Shown piece after piece: positions 1-7,539 of a DNA stretch of 8,543 nt. The notes beneath the pieces were generated by a model. It ran no database searches. It was not told where the DNA came from and saw only the letters and a program-made list of their open reading frames with translations. How positions within the stretch are numbered: the stretch's first letter is position 1; each line of letters opens with the position of its first letter. This stretch comes from Bacillota bacterium (GTDB lineage Bacteria; Bacillota; Clostridia; Oscillospirales; Acutalibacteraceae), in NCBI GenBank assembly GCA_023415895.1, contig JAEZJA010000093.1, forward strand, positions 1-8,543, read 5' to 3'. Made by a program: the position numbers and the translations under genes.

Positions 1-1
1 G

Positions 2-613
2 TACTATGAGCTACCGATGGTGAGCTTCAAGGATTCCGTATATGAGACAATTAAAGACGGCGAGCGCACATGGTCATCGTATAGCGCTGATACGGTTCAT
101 CCGAACAACACCGGTCATGCCATCGTAGGGCTGTTGCTCAATCATTATTTCACCCACGTATATGACAAAATCGATTCCATTCCTCTCAAAGAAGAGGCGC
201 TGCCAACCGCGAGATACAGCGAAATTTATATGGACACCGACTACTATTCCTCGGATGTGTACACTCCCAAATCCCTGGGCAGTTTTTCGAGTGATCCCAA
301 TGCCTACACCAGCATAAAAAACGGCTGGACAGCAGTCGGCGGCAGTAAACCGATGGTACTGGAATTTGACGATTGTCAGATTGTGCATCTTTTAATTAAA
401 AAATCGCCGTTGGCAACAGCCGGCGATGTGTCGGTATCGGTTAATGGCGGTGCCGCGAAAACGATCAGCTGTGCTTTCAATAAGTCATATGTTCATCCCG
501 AGGCGGTATTGCTCTTCCGCTCGGATACCCCCAAAGACGTGACCATCACGATCACACCTGCCTTTACAGATGAGAAGAACACCTTTACGATCCTTCGTAT
601 TATGAAGGGGTAA
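2..613 (+). CDS. SGNH/GDSL-type esterase, C-terminal part (5' end cut)
   Basis: The reading frame is open from the window edge, so the gene starts upstream. The ATG at 17 is probably an internal methionine. The frame begins YYELPMVSF and soon reaches SADTVHPNNTGH. This matches the last conserved block of SGNH hydrolases, with the catalytic Asp at 89-91 and His at 98-100, followed by a hydrophobic helix. The nucleophile Ser, Gly and Asn blocks would lie upstream. After about codon 65 comes a roughly 140-residue beta-rich region with alternating hydrophobic residues and no second catalytic motif, probably a beta-sandwich accessory domain. Family members typically remove acetyl or other acyl groups from polysaccharides or their oligomers, which suits the glycosidase genes that follow. 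Localisation is unknown because the N-terminus is missing. The fold call is firm; carbohydrate esterase activity is inferred from context. Confidence 0.8.
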   Translation, partial: YYELPMVSFKDSVYETIKDGERTWSSYSADTVHPNNTGHAIVGLLLNHYFTHVYDKIDSIPLKEEALPTARYSEIYMDTDYYSSDVYTPKSLGSFSSDPNAYTSIKNGWTAVGGSKPMVLEFDDCQIVHLLIKKSPLATAGDVSVSVNGGAAKTISCAFNKSYVHPEAVLLFRSDTPKDVTITITPAFTDEKNTFTILRIMKG

Positions 614-658
614 AATAACCATTTCAGCAACAAAAATACGTTTTGCGATCATCGTTGC

Positions 659-667
659 GGAGAAAGG
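659..667 (+). promoter_or_regulatory. Ribosome binding site setting the lipoprotein start
   Basis: The purine run GGAGAAAGG ends 8 bases before the ATG at 676. It supports that ATG over an in-frame TTG at 643, which would put this run inside the coding region and add eleven mostly charged residues ahead of a good signal peptide. Confidence 0.7.
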
Positions 668-675
668 AAAAGGCC

Positions 676-2832
676 ATGGCAAGCAAAATCAGAAGTTTTT
701 TTGCGGGATGCACGGCGGTTATACTGCTGGGCTGTACAGCGTGCCAAAGGAATGTCGGACCTGAAAATGATCAGGGTGTCAGCAGTGATACCGCACAGAA
801 CAGCTCCCTGATATCCGGAAGAACGAAATATCCTATGTTTTCGAATGAAATCACCTACAAAAGAGGCGAGGTCTCCACCGAATCGTCGATGTATTTCAAT
901 TATCAGGCATACACCACTTTTCGCCATTCCTACACCGATATGATCGGACACGATTCCGAGGTGGCCGCTGTTCGGCTGGCGGATATGGGCATATTCGAAA
1001 AGACAGATACCTTTTCTCCAGATGAAAAAATCACAGCTGCCCAATGGCTGGGTTATCTCTTTGCGTTATCTGAGATCGATGTCGAAGGAAAAACAGGTGA
1101 CGAATTGGTGAAGCTGGCGCGTGAGAAGAACCTGCTGGAGAAAAACATCACACTCACTCCCGAGGCGGTGATCACCAAAGAGCAGCTTGCGTATATGGTA
1201 GACCGTGCAGTAGAGGACACGGATAACAGCATGCAATATGAAATGATGCTGGAGGACTACAGTTCCATTACGGAAAGCTTTCGTGAGAGCGTGCTGCAGG
1301 TAATTGCGTTGGGACTTATGGAATGTGAGTCGAATTTTTCTCCGCAGGAGGAAGTGACGCGCGCGATGATGGCAAACGTGCTCTATCGCATCATCCACAC
1401 CGGTGCGCGGGTCAACCCCTATTATGATCTGGGTGACCTATACACAGGGGACGCGGACGAGTTTTTGGTGCTGAATTCCTATGAGGAGAATGCGATGGGT
1501 CTTCAGCTGGGCTTCTATTCCAATTACAACTATCAGGAACAGGCCTTTACAGCTTTCGGAAAAAGATCGATTGATCGTGTAAGCTTCTATAAGTGGGCTA
1601 AGCTTGAGACCTCCAAGGGAATTTATGATCTGTCTTCCTTCGGCAACGATTTATCCGCTCACAAGATGGGAAGCACCATCATCAGTTGTGTGGACATCAG
1701 CGCCAATCTGAATTGGAACCCGAATTTTTCAGAAAGCAACATCCCTTCTTTTTATGAGCAGGATATCACCAACAAGGAAACCCGCACAGCCGCCAAACAG
1801 TTCCTTTATACGTTTGTACAGGAGCTGCTCAAAACCGTAGGCGGAGATATCATCTTGTCGATCGATTATGAACTCGACTGGCAGCAGAGGCTGTCCGGAG
1901 CGGCACAGGAGTACCGAGATCGTGCCGCACTGTTCGCAGATTGGTATGTGGAGGCCTGTCAAGTTGCGCGTGAGGCGGCAAAGAATATTGGTGCTGCCGA
2001 TCGTCTGAAGCTGATGGTGATCTACAACAACATCACCGAACAGCATAAACTGGGCGTCAGTATGAATGAATGGATGATCCGATTAGCACAAGCATCTGAC
2101 TATATCGGCATCGACAGCTATCAGTTTTCAAATGACAAGACTCTCCCCAATATAACGCTGCAGAATCTGCGATTTTTGATTGATAACTACTCTCTCGGCA
2201 AACCGGTTATTATGGTCGAGAACGGCTTGAGTACGCCGGAAAATGAAACCGAGATCGATCCGGCGACAGGGTTGCCCTGGAATGAGGTGGTGGCCGGATA
2301 CTATAAAAATCTGTTCCGGGAGTTTCGGTTTGCATGCGAAAAGGGTGATTTTCTGAATGCGAATCTTGCAGGAGCCCTCTTCTGGTCCTTGCGAGATACC
2401 AACACAGATAAGCGTTACGGTGTTTTGTACAACGACGGCTCGTTGAAACTGGCTGGGGAGGAGATCGCAAAGGGCTTTGAGGCTCTGGAAAAGCAGAAAC
2501 AGTTCAATCCCTCGATTCTGAAAGCCACGCAGGATGCACAATACGGTGCGACCGTACGTGTGGACAGCGGTACGACCTATCAGTGCCTGACATATGCAAT
2601 TCGAGACTTTGAGCCAGGTGAAGAAACCGAATTGCGGATCAAATTGAAGCATACCGGAACCGTGTTCATAGAGGTGAACGGGTCGCACAGATTTGTCAGC
2701 GAGAATATGAGTGAGATTCATGTTTTTGATGTGACTGAAGGTGTGAAGCAAGGGTTCAATGTGGTCAAGATCTATTTTGGGTCGAATCAGACCCCATTTG
2801 AGCAGGAAGTTCAGGCACTATATTTTCGCTGA
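676..2832 (+). CDS. SLH-repeat lipoprotein with a TIM-barrel-like glycoside hydrolase domain
   Basis: The 718-residue protein starts with a short basic stretch (KIR), a hydrophobic segment and the lipobox-like LLGC. Cys20 is the probable lipidated residue; Cys23 is a weaker alternative. Three SLH-like repeats follow, at about residues 85-129, 140-180 and 193-241. Only the third keeps a TRA-type motif (EVTRAMMANVL); the others have ITAAQ and ITKEQ. From about 276 to 605 the pattern fits a clan GH-A-like barrel: GFYSNYNY at the first strand, SIDYELDW with Glu399, GIDSYQF, then VIMVENG with Glu515, and FWSLRDT. Glu515 resembles the nucleophile in the TENG motif of GH1, and Glu399 is a candidate acid/base. 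Residues about 612-718 form a beta-rich C-terminal domain that may bind carbohydrate. The protein probably acts on the outer face of the membrane or in the wall as a retaining glycosidase. I cannot assign a GH family or substrate. The SLH and lipoprotein calls are good, the catalytic residues tentative. Confidence 0.75.
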   Translation: MASKIRSFFAGCTAVILLGCTACQRNVGPENDQGVSSDTAQNSSLISGRTKYPMFSNEITYKRGEVSTESSMYFNYQAYTTFRHSYTDMIGHDSEVAAVRLADMGIFEKTDTFSPDEKITAAQWLGYLFALSEIDVEGKTGDELVKLAREKNLLEKNITLTPEAVITKEQLAYMVDRAVEDTDNSMQYEMMLEDYSSITESFRESVLQVIALGLMECESNFSPQEEVTRAMMANVLYRIIHTGARVNPYYDLGDLYTGDADEFLVLNSYEENAMGLQLGFYSNYNYQEQAFTAFGKRSIDRVSFYKWAKLETSKGIYDLSSFGNDLSAHKMGSTIISCVDISANLNWNPNFSESNIPSFYEQDITNKETRTAAKQFLYTFVQELLKTVGGDIILSIDYELDWQQRLSGAAQEYRDRAALFADWYVEACQVAREAAKNIGAADRLKLMVIYNNITEQHKLGVSMNEWMIRLAQASDYIGIDSYQFSNDKTLPNITLQNLRFLIDNYSLGKPVIMVENGLSTPENETEIDPATGLPWNEVVAGYYKNLFREFRFACEKGDFLNANLAGALFWSLRDTNTDKRYGVLYNDGSLKLAGEEIAKGFEALEKQKQFNPSILKATQDAQYGATVRVDSGTTYQCLTYAIRDFEPGEETELRIKLKHTGTVFIEVNGSHRFVSENMSEIHVFDVTEGVKQGFNVVKIYFGSNQTPFEQEVQALYFR

Positions 2833-2859
2833 AACGGGCGGTATATCATTTTGAAGATC

Positions 2860-2864
2860 AGGAG
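2860..2864 (+). promoter_or_regulatory. Ribosome binding site of the GH2 gene
   Basis: AGGAG lies 8 bases before the ATG at 2873, inside the 40-base gap after the lipoprotein gene. It favours this ATG over a second in-frame ATG three codons later (2882), which would be 17 bases away. Confidence 0.75.
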
Positions 2865-2872
2865 AAAAAGAG

Positions 2873-5206
2873 ATGGGTACAATGTGGAAATCGATATGTC
2901 TTGACGGAGAATGGGAACTTTTCACGGCACATAATCGCGACTGTACCGGTGAGACGGACAAATATACGACGCTTTCGTCCTTGCAAAGCTCCGGTTTTAC
3001 GCACATATGCGGAAAAGTACCGGGGAACTTTGAACTGGATTTTCAAAGAGAGGGACTTTTACCGGATCTGTTTTACAGCGATCACCCTCTAAAGGCGAGA
3101 GAACTAGAAAGTCTGCACCTGTGGTACGGGCGAAAGTTCCGATTTGAAGAGTTGGATATCCAAAGGCGATTTTTCCGCTTTGAAGGCATCGACACATTTG
3201 CCGAGATCTATCTCAACGGCGTGCTGGTGGGTGAGTCGGATAATATGCTGATTGCGCACGAATACCCGGCAGCTGGGCTCAAACAAGGGGATAACGAGCT
3301 GGTCGTGCACATTCTTCCGGTATTTCTGCGATCCCGCCAAAACTGTTTTGAAGCCGGCGTGACACAATATCAGGAGTATCAAGCGGATGCCATTACGGTC
3401 CGCAAAGCGCCGCATATGTTCGGATGGGACATCATGCCGCGAATACTATCCGGAGGGCTGTGGCGTTCGGTATATCTGTTCGAAAAACCGGTGGAGCGGA
3501 TTGAGGACATCTTTATCACAACAATTAGAGCCACTCCTGAGCTTGCCACCTTTCATCTGTATTATCGCGCACACATAGAGGCGGATTGCCTGTGCGATTA
3601 TCGTCTGCTCATCAGCGGAGAATGTGATGACAGCCGGTTTTTTATCAGTTACAAACCCCTGCATACAGAAGGACGTACCTTTATTCACGTAAAAAACCCG
3701 AAGCTTTGGTGGCCCAAGGGGATGGGTGACAGCAATCTGTATCGTATACATATCGACCTCTGCTGTGGGGACACCGTGCTGGACAGCCGTGATATTTCGG
3801 CGGGGTTTCGTGAAGTGGAGCTGGAAAAGACAGATATAGTGGATGAAGATGGAAACGGAAAATTCTGCTTCAAGGTGAACGGCGAGAAAATGTTTGTCCG
3901 GGGTGTGAACTGGGTTCCCCTGGATGCGTTTCACTCGCGGGATCGGGAACGTCTTCCGAAAGTGCTCTCTCTGCTGGAGGACAGTCACTGCAATATGGTT
4001 CGCTGCTGGGGCGGCAATGTGTATGAGAGTGACGAATTCTTTGATTACTGTGACAGAAATGGGATCGCCGTGTGGCAGGATTTTGCAATGGCGTGCAGCT
4101 TTTATCCGCAGGGACAAGAGTTCCAAAGCGCTATCCGTACCGAGGCGGAACACATTGTCCGGCGACTGCGCAATCATACATCGCTCTTTCTGTGGGTAGG
4201 AGATAATGAGTGCGACGTAGCCATAAGCGGGTGGCATCCGGTCAGACAAGATTGCAACAGCAACGTGCTGACGCGTCAGGTATTGCCGGAAGTTCTACAC
4301 CGTATGGATCCGTTTCGCGTGTATATGGCGAGTTCCCCCTACATTTCCGCCGCAGCCTTTGCACAGAGAAAAGAAAAAATGGTTCCGGAATACCACCTCT
4401 GGGGACCTCGCACCTATTATAAAACGGATTTCTATAGCAAAGCCGTGTGTCGTTTTGCCAGCGAGACGGGATATCACGGATGCCCGTCGCCGGAATCGCT
4501 CAAAAAATTCTTAAGTCCGACACATCTGTGGCCCTGGAAAGGCAATAGGGAATGGCTGATTCACGCGACTTGTATGGAAGCGAAAGAGGACGCCACCAAT
4601 GCCAACCGTATTCCGGTAATGGACAGTCAAGTCCATGCACTTTTCGGATTTCATCCGGAGGATCTTGATGTCTTTGCACTGGCTAGCCAGCTTACACAGG
4701 CGGAAGCGGACAAATATTTTGTGGAGCGTTTTCGTCTGGGCAAATGGGATAAAACAACAGGCATCCTCATTTGGAACCTGATAGACGGATGGCCACAGTT
4801 TTCCGATGCGGTTGTGGACTATTATTTTAACCGTAAGCTGGCGTATTCGGTATTGCAGCGTTGTCAGGAACCGGTGTGCTTGATATTTCGCGAGCCAAAA
4901 GACGGTGTGCTGACACTGGCCTGTGCCAACGATACTCTGAAAGAGGCGCGGGTATCCTATCGCGTGACGGATGTGACTCACGACAAGGTGTTGTTGGATG
5001 GAAGCGCTCAGGTCGGTAAAAACGTGACCGCGGATATTGACACAATTGTCTATCCCGGTGAGGAAACTGTATTTTTCTTAATCGAATGGGAATACGAGGG
5101 AAAACGGTATAAAAATCATTATATCAACGGAACAGCCCCATTATCTTTTGAACGTTGCTTGGAGGGATATCGCAAAAGTGATATCCTGAATTTAGAGGGC
5201 TTTTAA
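2873..5206 (+). CDS. Glycoside hydrolase family 2, beta-mannosidase type
   Basis: This 777-residue protein has the GH2 domain order: an N-terminal sugar-binding jelly roll (about 1-195, with FEGIDTFAEIYLNG and GWDIMPRILSGGLWR), an immunoglobulin-like domain ending near KLWWPKGMG (277-285), a TIM barrel from about 333, and a C-terminal beta domain from about 670. The acid/base is Glu446 in VGDNEC and the nucleophile is Glu531 in ASETGYHG. FVRGVNWVPLD, MVRCWGGNVYE and GILIWNLIDGWPQFSDA are typical of beta-mannosidases and their relatives rather than of LacZ-type galactosidases. Retaining hydrolysis of terminal beta-linked mannose or a similar sugar is expected from the family. There is no signal peptide or membrane segment, so it should act in the cytoplasm on imported oligosaccharides. 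Both catalytic glutamates are present and the length is near or slightly below the usual range. The family is secure; the exact sugar is inferred. Confidence 0.92.
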   Translation: MGTMWKSICLDGEWELFTAHNRDCTGETDKYTTLSSLQSSGFTHICGKVPGNFELDFQREGLLPDLFYSDHPLKARELESLHLWYGRKFRFEELDIQRRFFRFEGIDTFAEIYLNGVLVGESDNMLIAHEYPAAGLKQGDNELVVHILPVFLRSRQNCFEAGVTQYQEYQADAITVRKAPHMFGWDIMPRILSGGLWRSVYLFEKPVERIEDIFITTIRATPELATFHLYYRAHIEADCLCDYRLLISGECDDSRFFISYKPLHTEGRTFIHVKNPKLWWPKGMGDSNLYRIHIDLCCGDTVLDSRDISAGFREVELEKTDIVDEDGNGKFCFKVNGEKMFVRGVNWVPLDAFHSRDRERLPKVLSLLEDSHCNMVRCWGGNVYESDEFFDYCDRNGIAVWQDFAMACSFYPQGQEFQSAIRTEAEHIVRRLRNHTSLFLWVGDNECDVAISGWHPVRQDCNSNVLTRQVLPEVLHRMDPFRVYMASSPYISAAAFAQRKEKMVPEYHLWGPRTYYKTDFYSKAVCRFASETGYHGCPSPESLKKFLSPTHLWPWKGNREWLIHATCMEAKEDATNANRIPVMDSQVHALFGFHPEDLDVFALASQLTQAEADKYFVERFRLGKWDKTTGILIWNLIDGWPQFSDAVVDYYFNRKLAYSVLQRCQEPVCLIFREPKDGVLTLACANDTLKEARVSYRVTDVTHDKVLLDGSAQVGKNVTADIDTIVYPGEETVFFLIEWEYEGKRYKNHYINGTAPLSFERCLEGYRKSDILNLEGF

Positions 5207-5210
5207 GGAG
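5205..5210 (+). promoter_or_regulatory. Ribosome binding site of the oxidoreductase gene
   Basis: AAGGAG overlaps the TAA stop of the GH2 gene. It lies 8 bases before the ATG at 5219 and only 5 before an adjacent in-frame GTG at 5216. The spacing and the stronger codon favour ATG; choosing GTG would add just one residue. The overlap suggests translational coupling. Confidence 0.75.
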
Positions 5211-5218
5211 TTAAAGTG

Positions 5219-7531
5219 ATGTATAAACGCATTTCGGAAAAGATCACGACGGACGTGTTGGTCATCGGAGCGGGCTTAGCCGGTGTCTGTGCAGCGGTTA
5301 TGGCGGCAAGACAAGGCTGCTCGGTCGTGCTGCTTGAGAAATACCGTACGCTCGGGGGCAACGGAGGCCCTGATGTTGGTGTGCATCCGTCGGGCGCACA
5401 TCGGTTTCATCCCTATGCCGCGGAAACCGGTGTGATAGAGGAGATGATCGAAGAGGCCGCGTGGCGTGGCGCCAAGACCAATACCTATGACCACCATTAT
5501 AATATTTCGCAAATGTGGGACGGCGTGCTCAACGATACGCTTGAAAAAGCAGGCGTGCAAGTGCTGCGCTGCCATTACGCAAAAGAGCCTGTGGTGAAAA
5601 ACGGACGTATCGTCAAGGTGATCGTCGAGGATATCTCCACCTACCATACGCGTGAGATAACCGTGAACTGTGCGGTGATCGATTCTTCAGGGGACGGTAA
5701 TGTGTCGGCGGCGGCCGGAGCCAAATTCCGTACGGGACGCGAGGGGCAGGAAACCTATCACGAGCGCAGCGCTCCGGAAAAAGCGGATAATATCACGTTG
5801 GGGAGCAGCTTGGTGGCATATGTCCGTAAGAGTGGCCGCCCTCAGCCGTTCACCCCGCCTCCCGGCACGCCGGAGTATTATCCCGGTTATGAGCATTCTC
5901 CCACCCGCTTTCCTGCTTACGGAGAGAGCGTGTTGGTGTATCCCACGGAAACCGGCGGCGAAAAATCCAGTGATACGATCGAGGACGAGCACGAGATCTA
6001 TCACGCCTTGCTCAAACAGCTGTATTCGTGGTGGGCAAGAGGAAAACGCGAGTTCCCGGAGAATGAAAACTGGGATCTGGTCTGGGTCAGTCCCCGCGTT
6101 GCGAAACGTGAAAGCCGTCGCTTTGTCGGCAAATACACGTTGACACAGACGGATGTGGAGGCCGGCACTATTTTTGACGACGGCATTGGCTTCGGAGGCT
6201 TTGCAGAGGATCTGCACTATCCGCGTCCGGAAAATGAGAAATATATCGAAATTCGGTATGTGGCGATCCCACCCCTATATTCCATTCCATACCGCTGCAT
6301 CTATTCTCCTGATATTGACAATCTGTTCTTTGCCTCACGTCTTTGCAGTGTTAGCCACCTGGCACACGGAACGGTGCGTTTGCAAAGAACACTGTCTACG
6401 ATCGGTATGGCGGCCGGTGTGGCGGCGGGTCTATGCAAGAAATACGCCTGTAGTCCTTCGGATATCTATCACGAGCATATGGAAAAGCTTCAGCAGATTA
6501 TGCTGAAAGAGGATATCTCTGTGATGGGATGTGAAAACCGGGACCCGGAGGATCTGGCAAAACAGGCGACGGTGTCGGCGGATAGCTTTGTACCGTTCGG
6601 AGTGCCGGCCACGGATGACTTTCTGCCGCTGGATCGTGATCGCGGCGTAATGCTGTGGGACTGGAAAGAAAAGCTTGAAAGCTTTTCATGCTTTATTCGC
6701 AATACCGCGAATACCGACCGTACGGTCACGGCGGTTCTGAAGCATTTTGTGAATGAGCGTCAGCACAAGTACAATGAGGAAAGCAAAAAATTTAAGTATT
6801 TTAATGCTTCCAATCAGATGGAGTGGGGTGTGGACGACACCTATACGAAATTTACTGAAGAAAAAAGTGTCACTTTTGTGGTGCCGGCGGGTTTTTCGGG
6901 TTGGTACAGCATTCCGTTTGATGCCGCTTTGAGTAAGAAGAATCCTTATAACGACGATGAGCGATACCTTGTGGAACTGACCAAGACGGACGATGTGGAG
7001 TGGAGTTTCAGCAAACAGCATTATGATTTCTGTCGGCGTGCTGAACATGTCGAGGATGCGTGGGAATATGCTACCTCTTATGACGGACACAGCTTCAGCA
7101 TCACTCCGGCACCGAATTACGGAGAGCCGCAGAATGTGATCGACGGCTACAATCGTCGCTGGTCGACCAACCCCGTGCATATGTGGATCGCAGCGAAGAG
7201 CGGACGTCAAAGTATTACACTGGAATTTGCACAGGCAGTTGAGTGCAATCACGTAAATATCACATTCGACAGTTTGAGCCACGCCTATTCCAGAATGCCG
7301 CTGGATTGCGGAGAGAAGGTTTCTCAGCTTCTGGTTAAATCCTATGAGATTGATGCATATTGTGACGGTGAATGGAAGAAGATTTATGAGAAAAACGACA
7401 ACTATCACCGGTTCAACAGTGTGACATTTGATACGGTGACCGCCTCAAAACTGCGTGTGAATGTATTGGAAACGTGGGGTGACACACCTGCACGCATCTA
7501 TGAGATACGTGTCTATCGGGATAAGGAGTAA
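5219..7531 (+). CDS. FAD-dependent oxidoreductase with C-terminal F5/8 type C (discoidin-like) domain
   Basis: The 770-residue protein opens with a Rossmann dinucleotide motif, VLVIGAGLAG (Gly17, Gly19, Gly22). Acidic Glu40 follows the second strand (VVLLEKY), then GGNGG at 46-50. DSSGDGNVSAAAGAKF (155 onward) and LFFASRLCSVSHLAHGTVR (His383 to Arg387), followed by a glycine/alanine-rich helix, complete the FAD-binding pattern of the FAD_oxidored group (PF12831-like). Residues about 477-620 form a separate beta-rich region. Residues about 624-770 look like an F5/8 type C or CBM32 domain: NVIDGYNRRWSTNP, SITLEFAQAVECNHVNITFD, and a closing LRVNVLETWGDTPARIYEIRVY. There is no signal peptide, so the enzyme should be cytoplasmic, with an FAD-linked oxidation or reduction of a sugar-related substrate as the likely role. 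The reaction is unknown. It sits 12 bases after the GH2 gene and 8 before the GH3 gene, so a catabolic role in the same pathway is likely. Confidence 0.85.
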   Translation: MYKRISEKITTDVLVIGAGLAGVCAAVMAARQGCSVVLLEKYRTLGGNGGPDVGVHPSGAHRFHPYAAETGVIEEMIEEAAWRGAKTNTYDHHYNISQMWDGVLNDTLEKAGVQVLRCHYAKEPVVKNGRIVKVIVEDISTYHTREITVNCAVIDSSGDGNVSAAAGAKFRTGREGQETYHERSAPEKADNITLGSSLVAYVRKSGRPQPFTPPPGTPEYYPGYEHSPTRFPAYGESVLVYPTETGGEKSSDTIEDEHEIYHALLKQLYSWWARGKREFPENENWDLVWVSPRVAKRESRRFVGKYTLTQTDVEAGTIFDDGIGFGGFAEDLHYPRPENEKYIEIRYVAIPPLYSIPYRCIYSPDIDNLFFASRLCSVSHLAHGTVRLQRTLSTIGMAAGVAAGLCKKYACSPSDIYHEHMEKLQQIMLKEDISVMGCENRDPEDLAKQATVSADSFVPFGVPATDDFLPLDRDRGVMLWDWKEKLESFSCFIRNTANTDRTVTAVLKHFVNERQHKYNEESKKFKYFNASNQMEWGVDDTYTKFTEEKSVTFVVPAGFSGWYSIPFDAALSKKNPYNDDERYLVELTKTDDVEWSFSKQHYDFCRRAEHVEDAWEYATSYDGHSFSITPAPNYGEPQNVIDGYNRRWSTNPVHMWIAAKSGRQSITLEFAQAVECNHVNITFDSLSHAYSRMPLDCGEKVSQLLVKSYEIDAYCDGEWKKIYEKNDNYHRFNSVTFDTVTASKLRVNVLETWGDTPARIYEIRVYRDKE

Positions 7532-7533
7532 GG
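7523..7533 (+). promoter_or_regulatory. Ribosome binding site region of the GH3 gene
   Basis: AAGGAG (7523-7528) ends 11 bases before the ATG at 7540, and a second AAGG (7530-7533) ends 6 bases before it. Both straddle the TAA stop of the oxidoreductase gene, so translation of the two genes is probably coupled. Confidence 0.6.
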
Positions 7534-7539
7534 TAACCT

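Noticed and set aside
614..658. Possible promoter or operator in the 62-base gap, with a short near-palindrome (CGATCATCG)
   Set aside because: The palindrome is too short and imperfect to support an operator, no convincing -35/-10 pair is visible, and no terminator hairpin ends the preceding gene.
643..675. Upstream TTG start for the lipoprotein
   Set aside because: It would add eleven mostly charged residues before a good lipoprotein signal and place the ribosome binding site inside the gene. The ATG at 676 is correctly spaced from that site.
2128..2751. A 207-codon open frame on the minus strand
   Set aside because: It is antisense to the glycoside hydrolase domain and C-terminal region of the lipoprotein, with no recognisable motif in its translation.
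3446..4249. A 267-codon open frame on the minus strand
   Set aside because: It lies wholly inside the GH2 gene, opposite conserved catalytic-domain sequence. Its translation shows no recognisable domain and it has no supporting gene context, so it is a shadow of the coding strand.
6686..7408. A 240-codon open frame on the minus strand
   Set aside because: It is antisense to the C-terminal half of the flavoprotein gene, whose own domains are clear. The translation resembles no family and no neighbouring gene runs on that strand.
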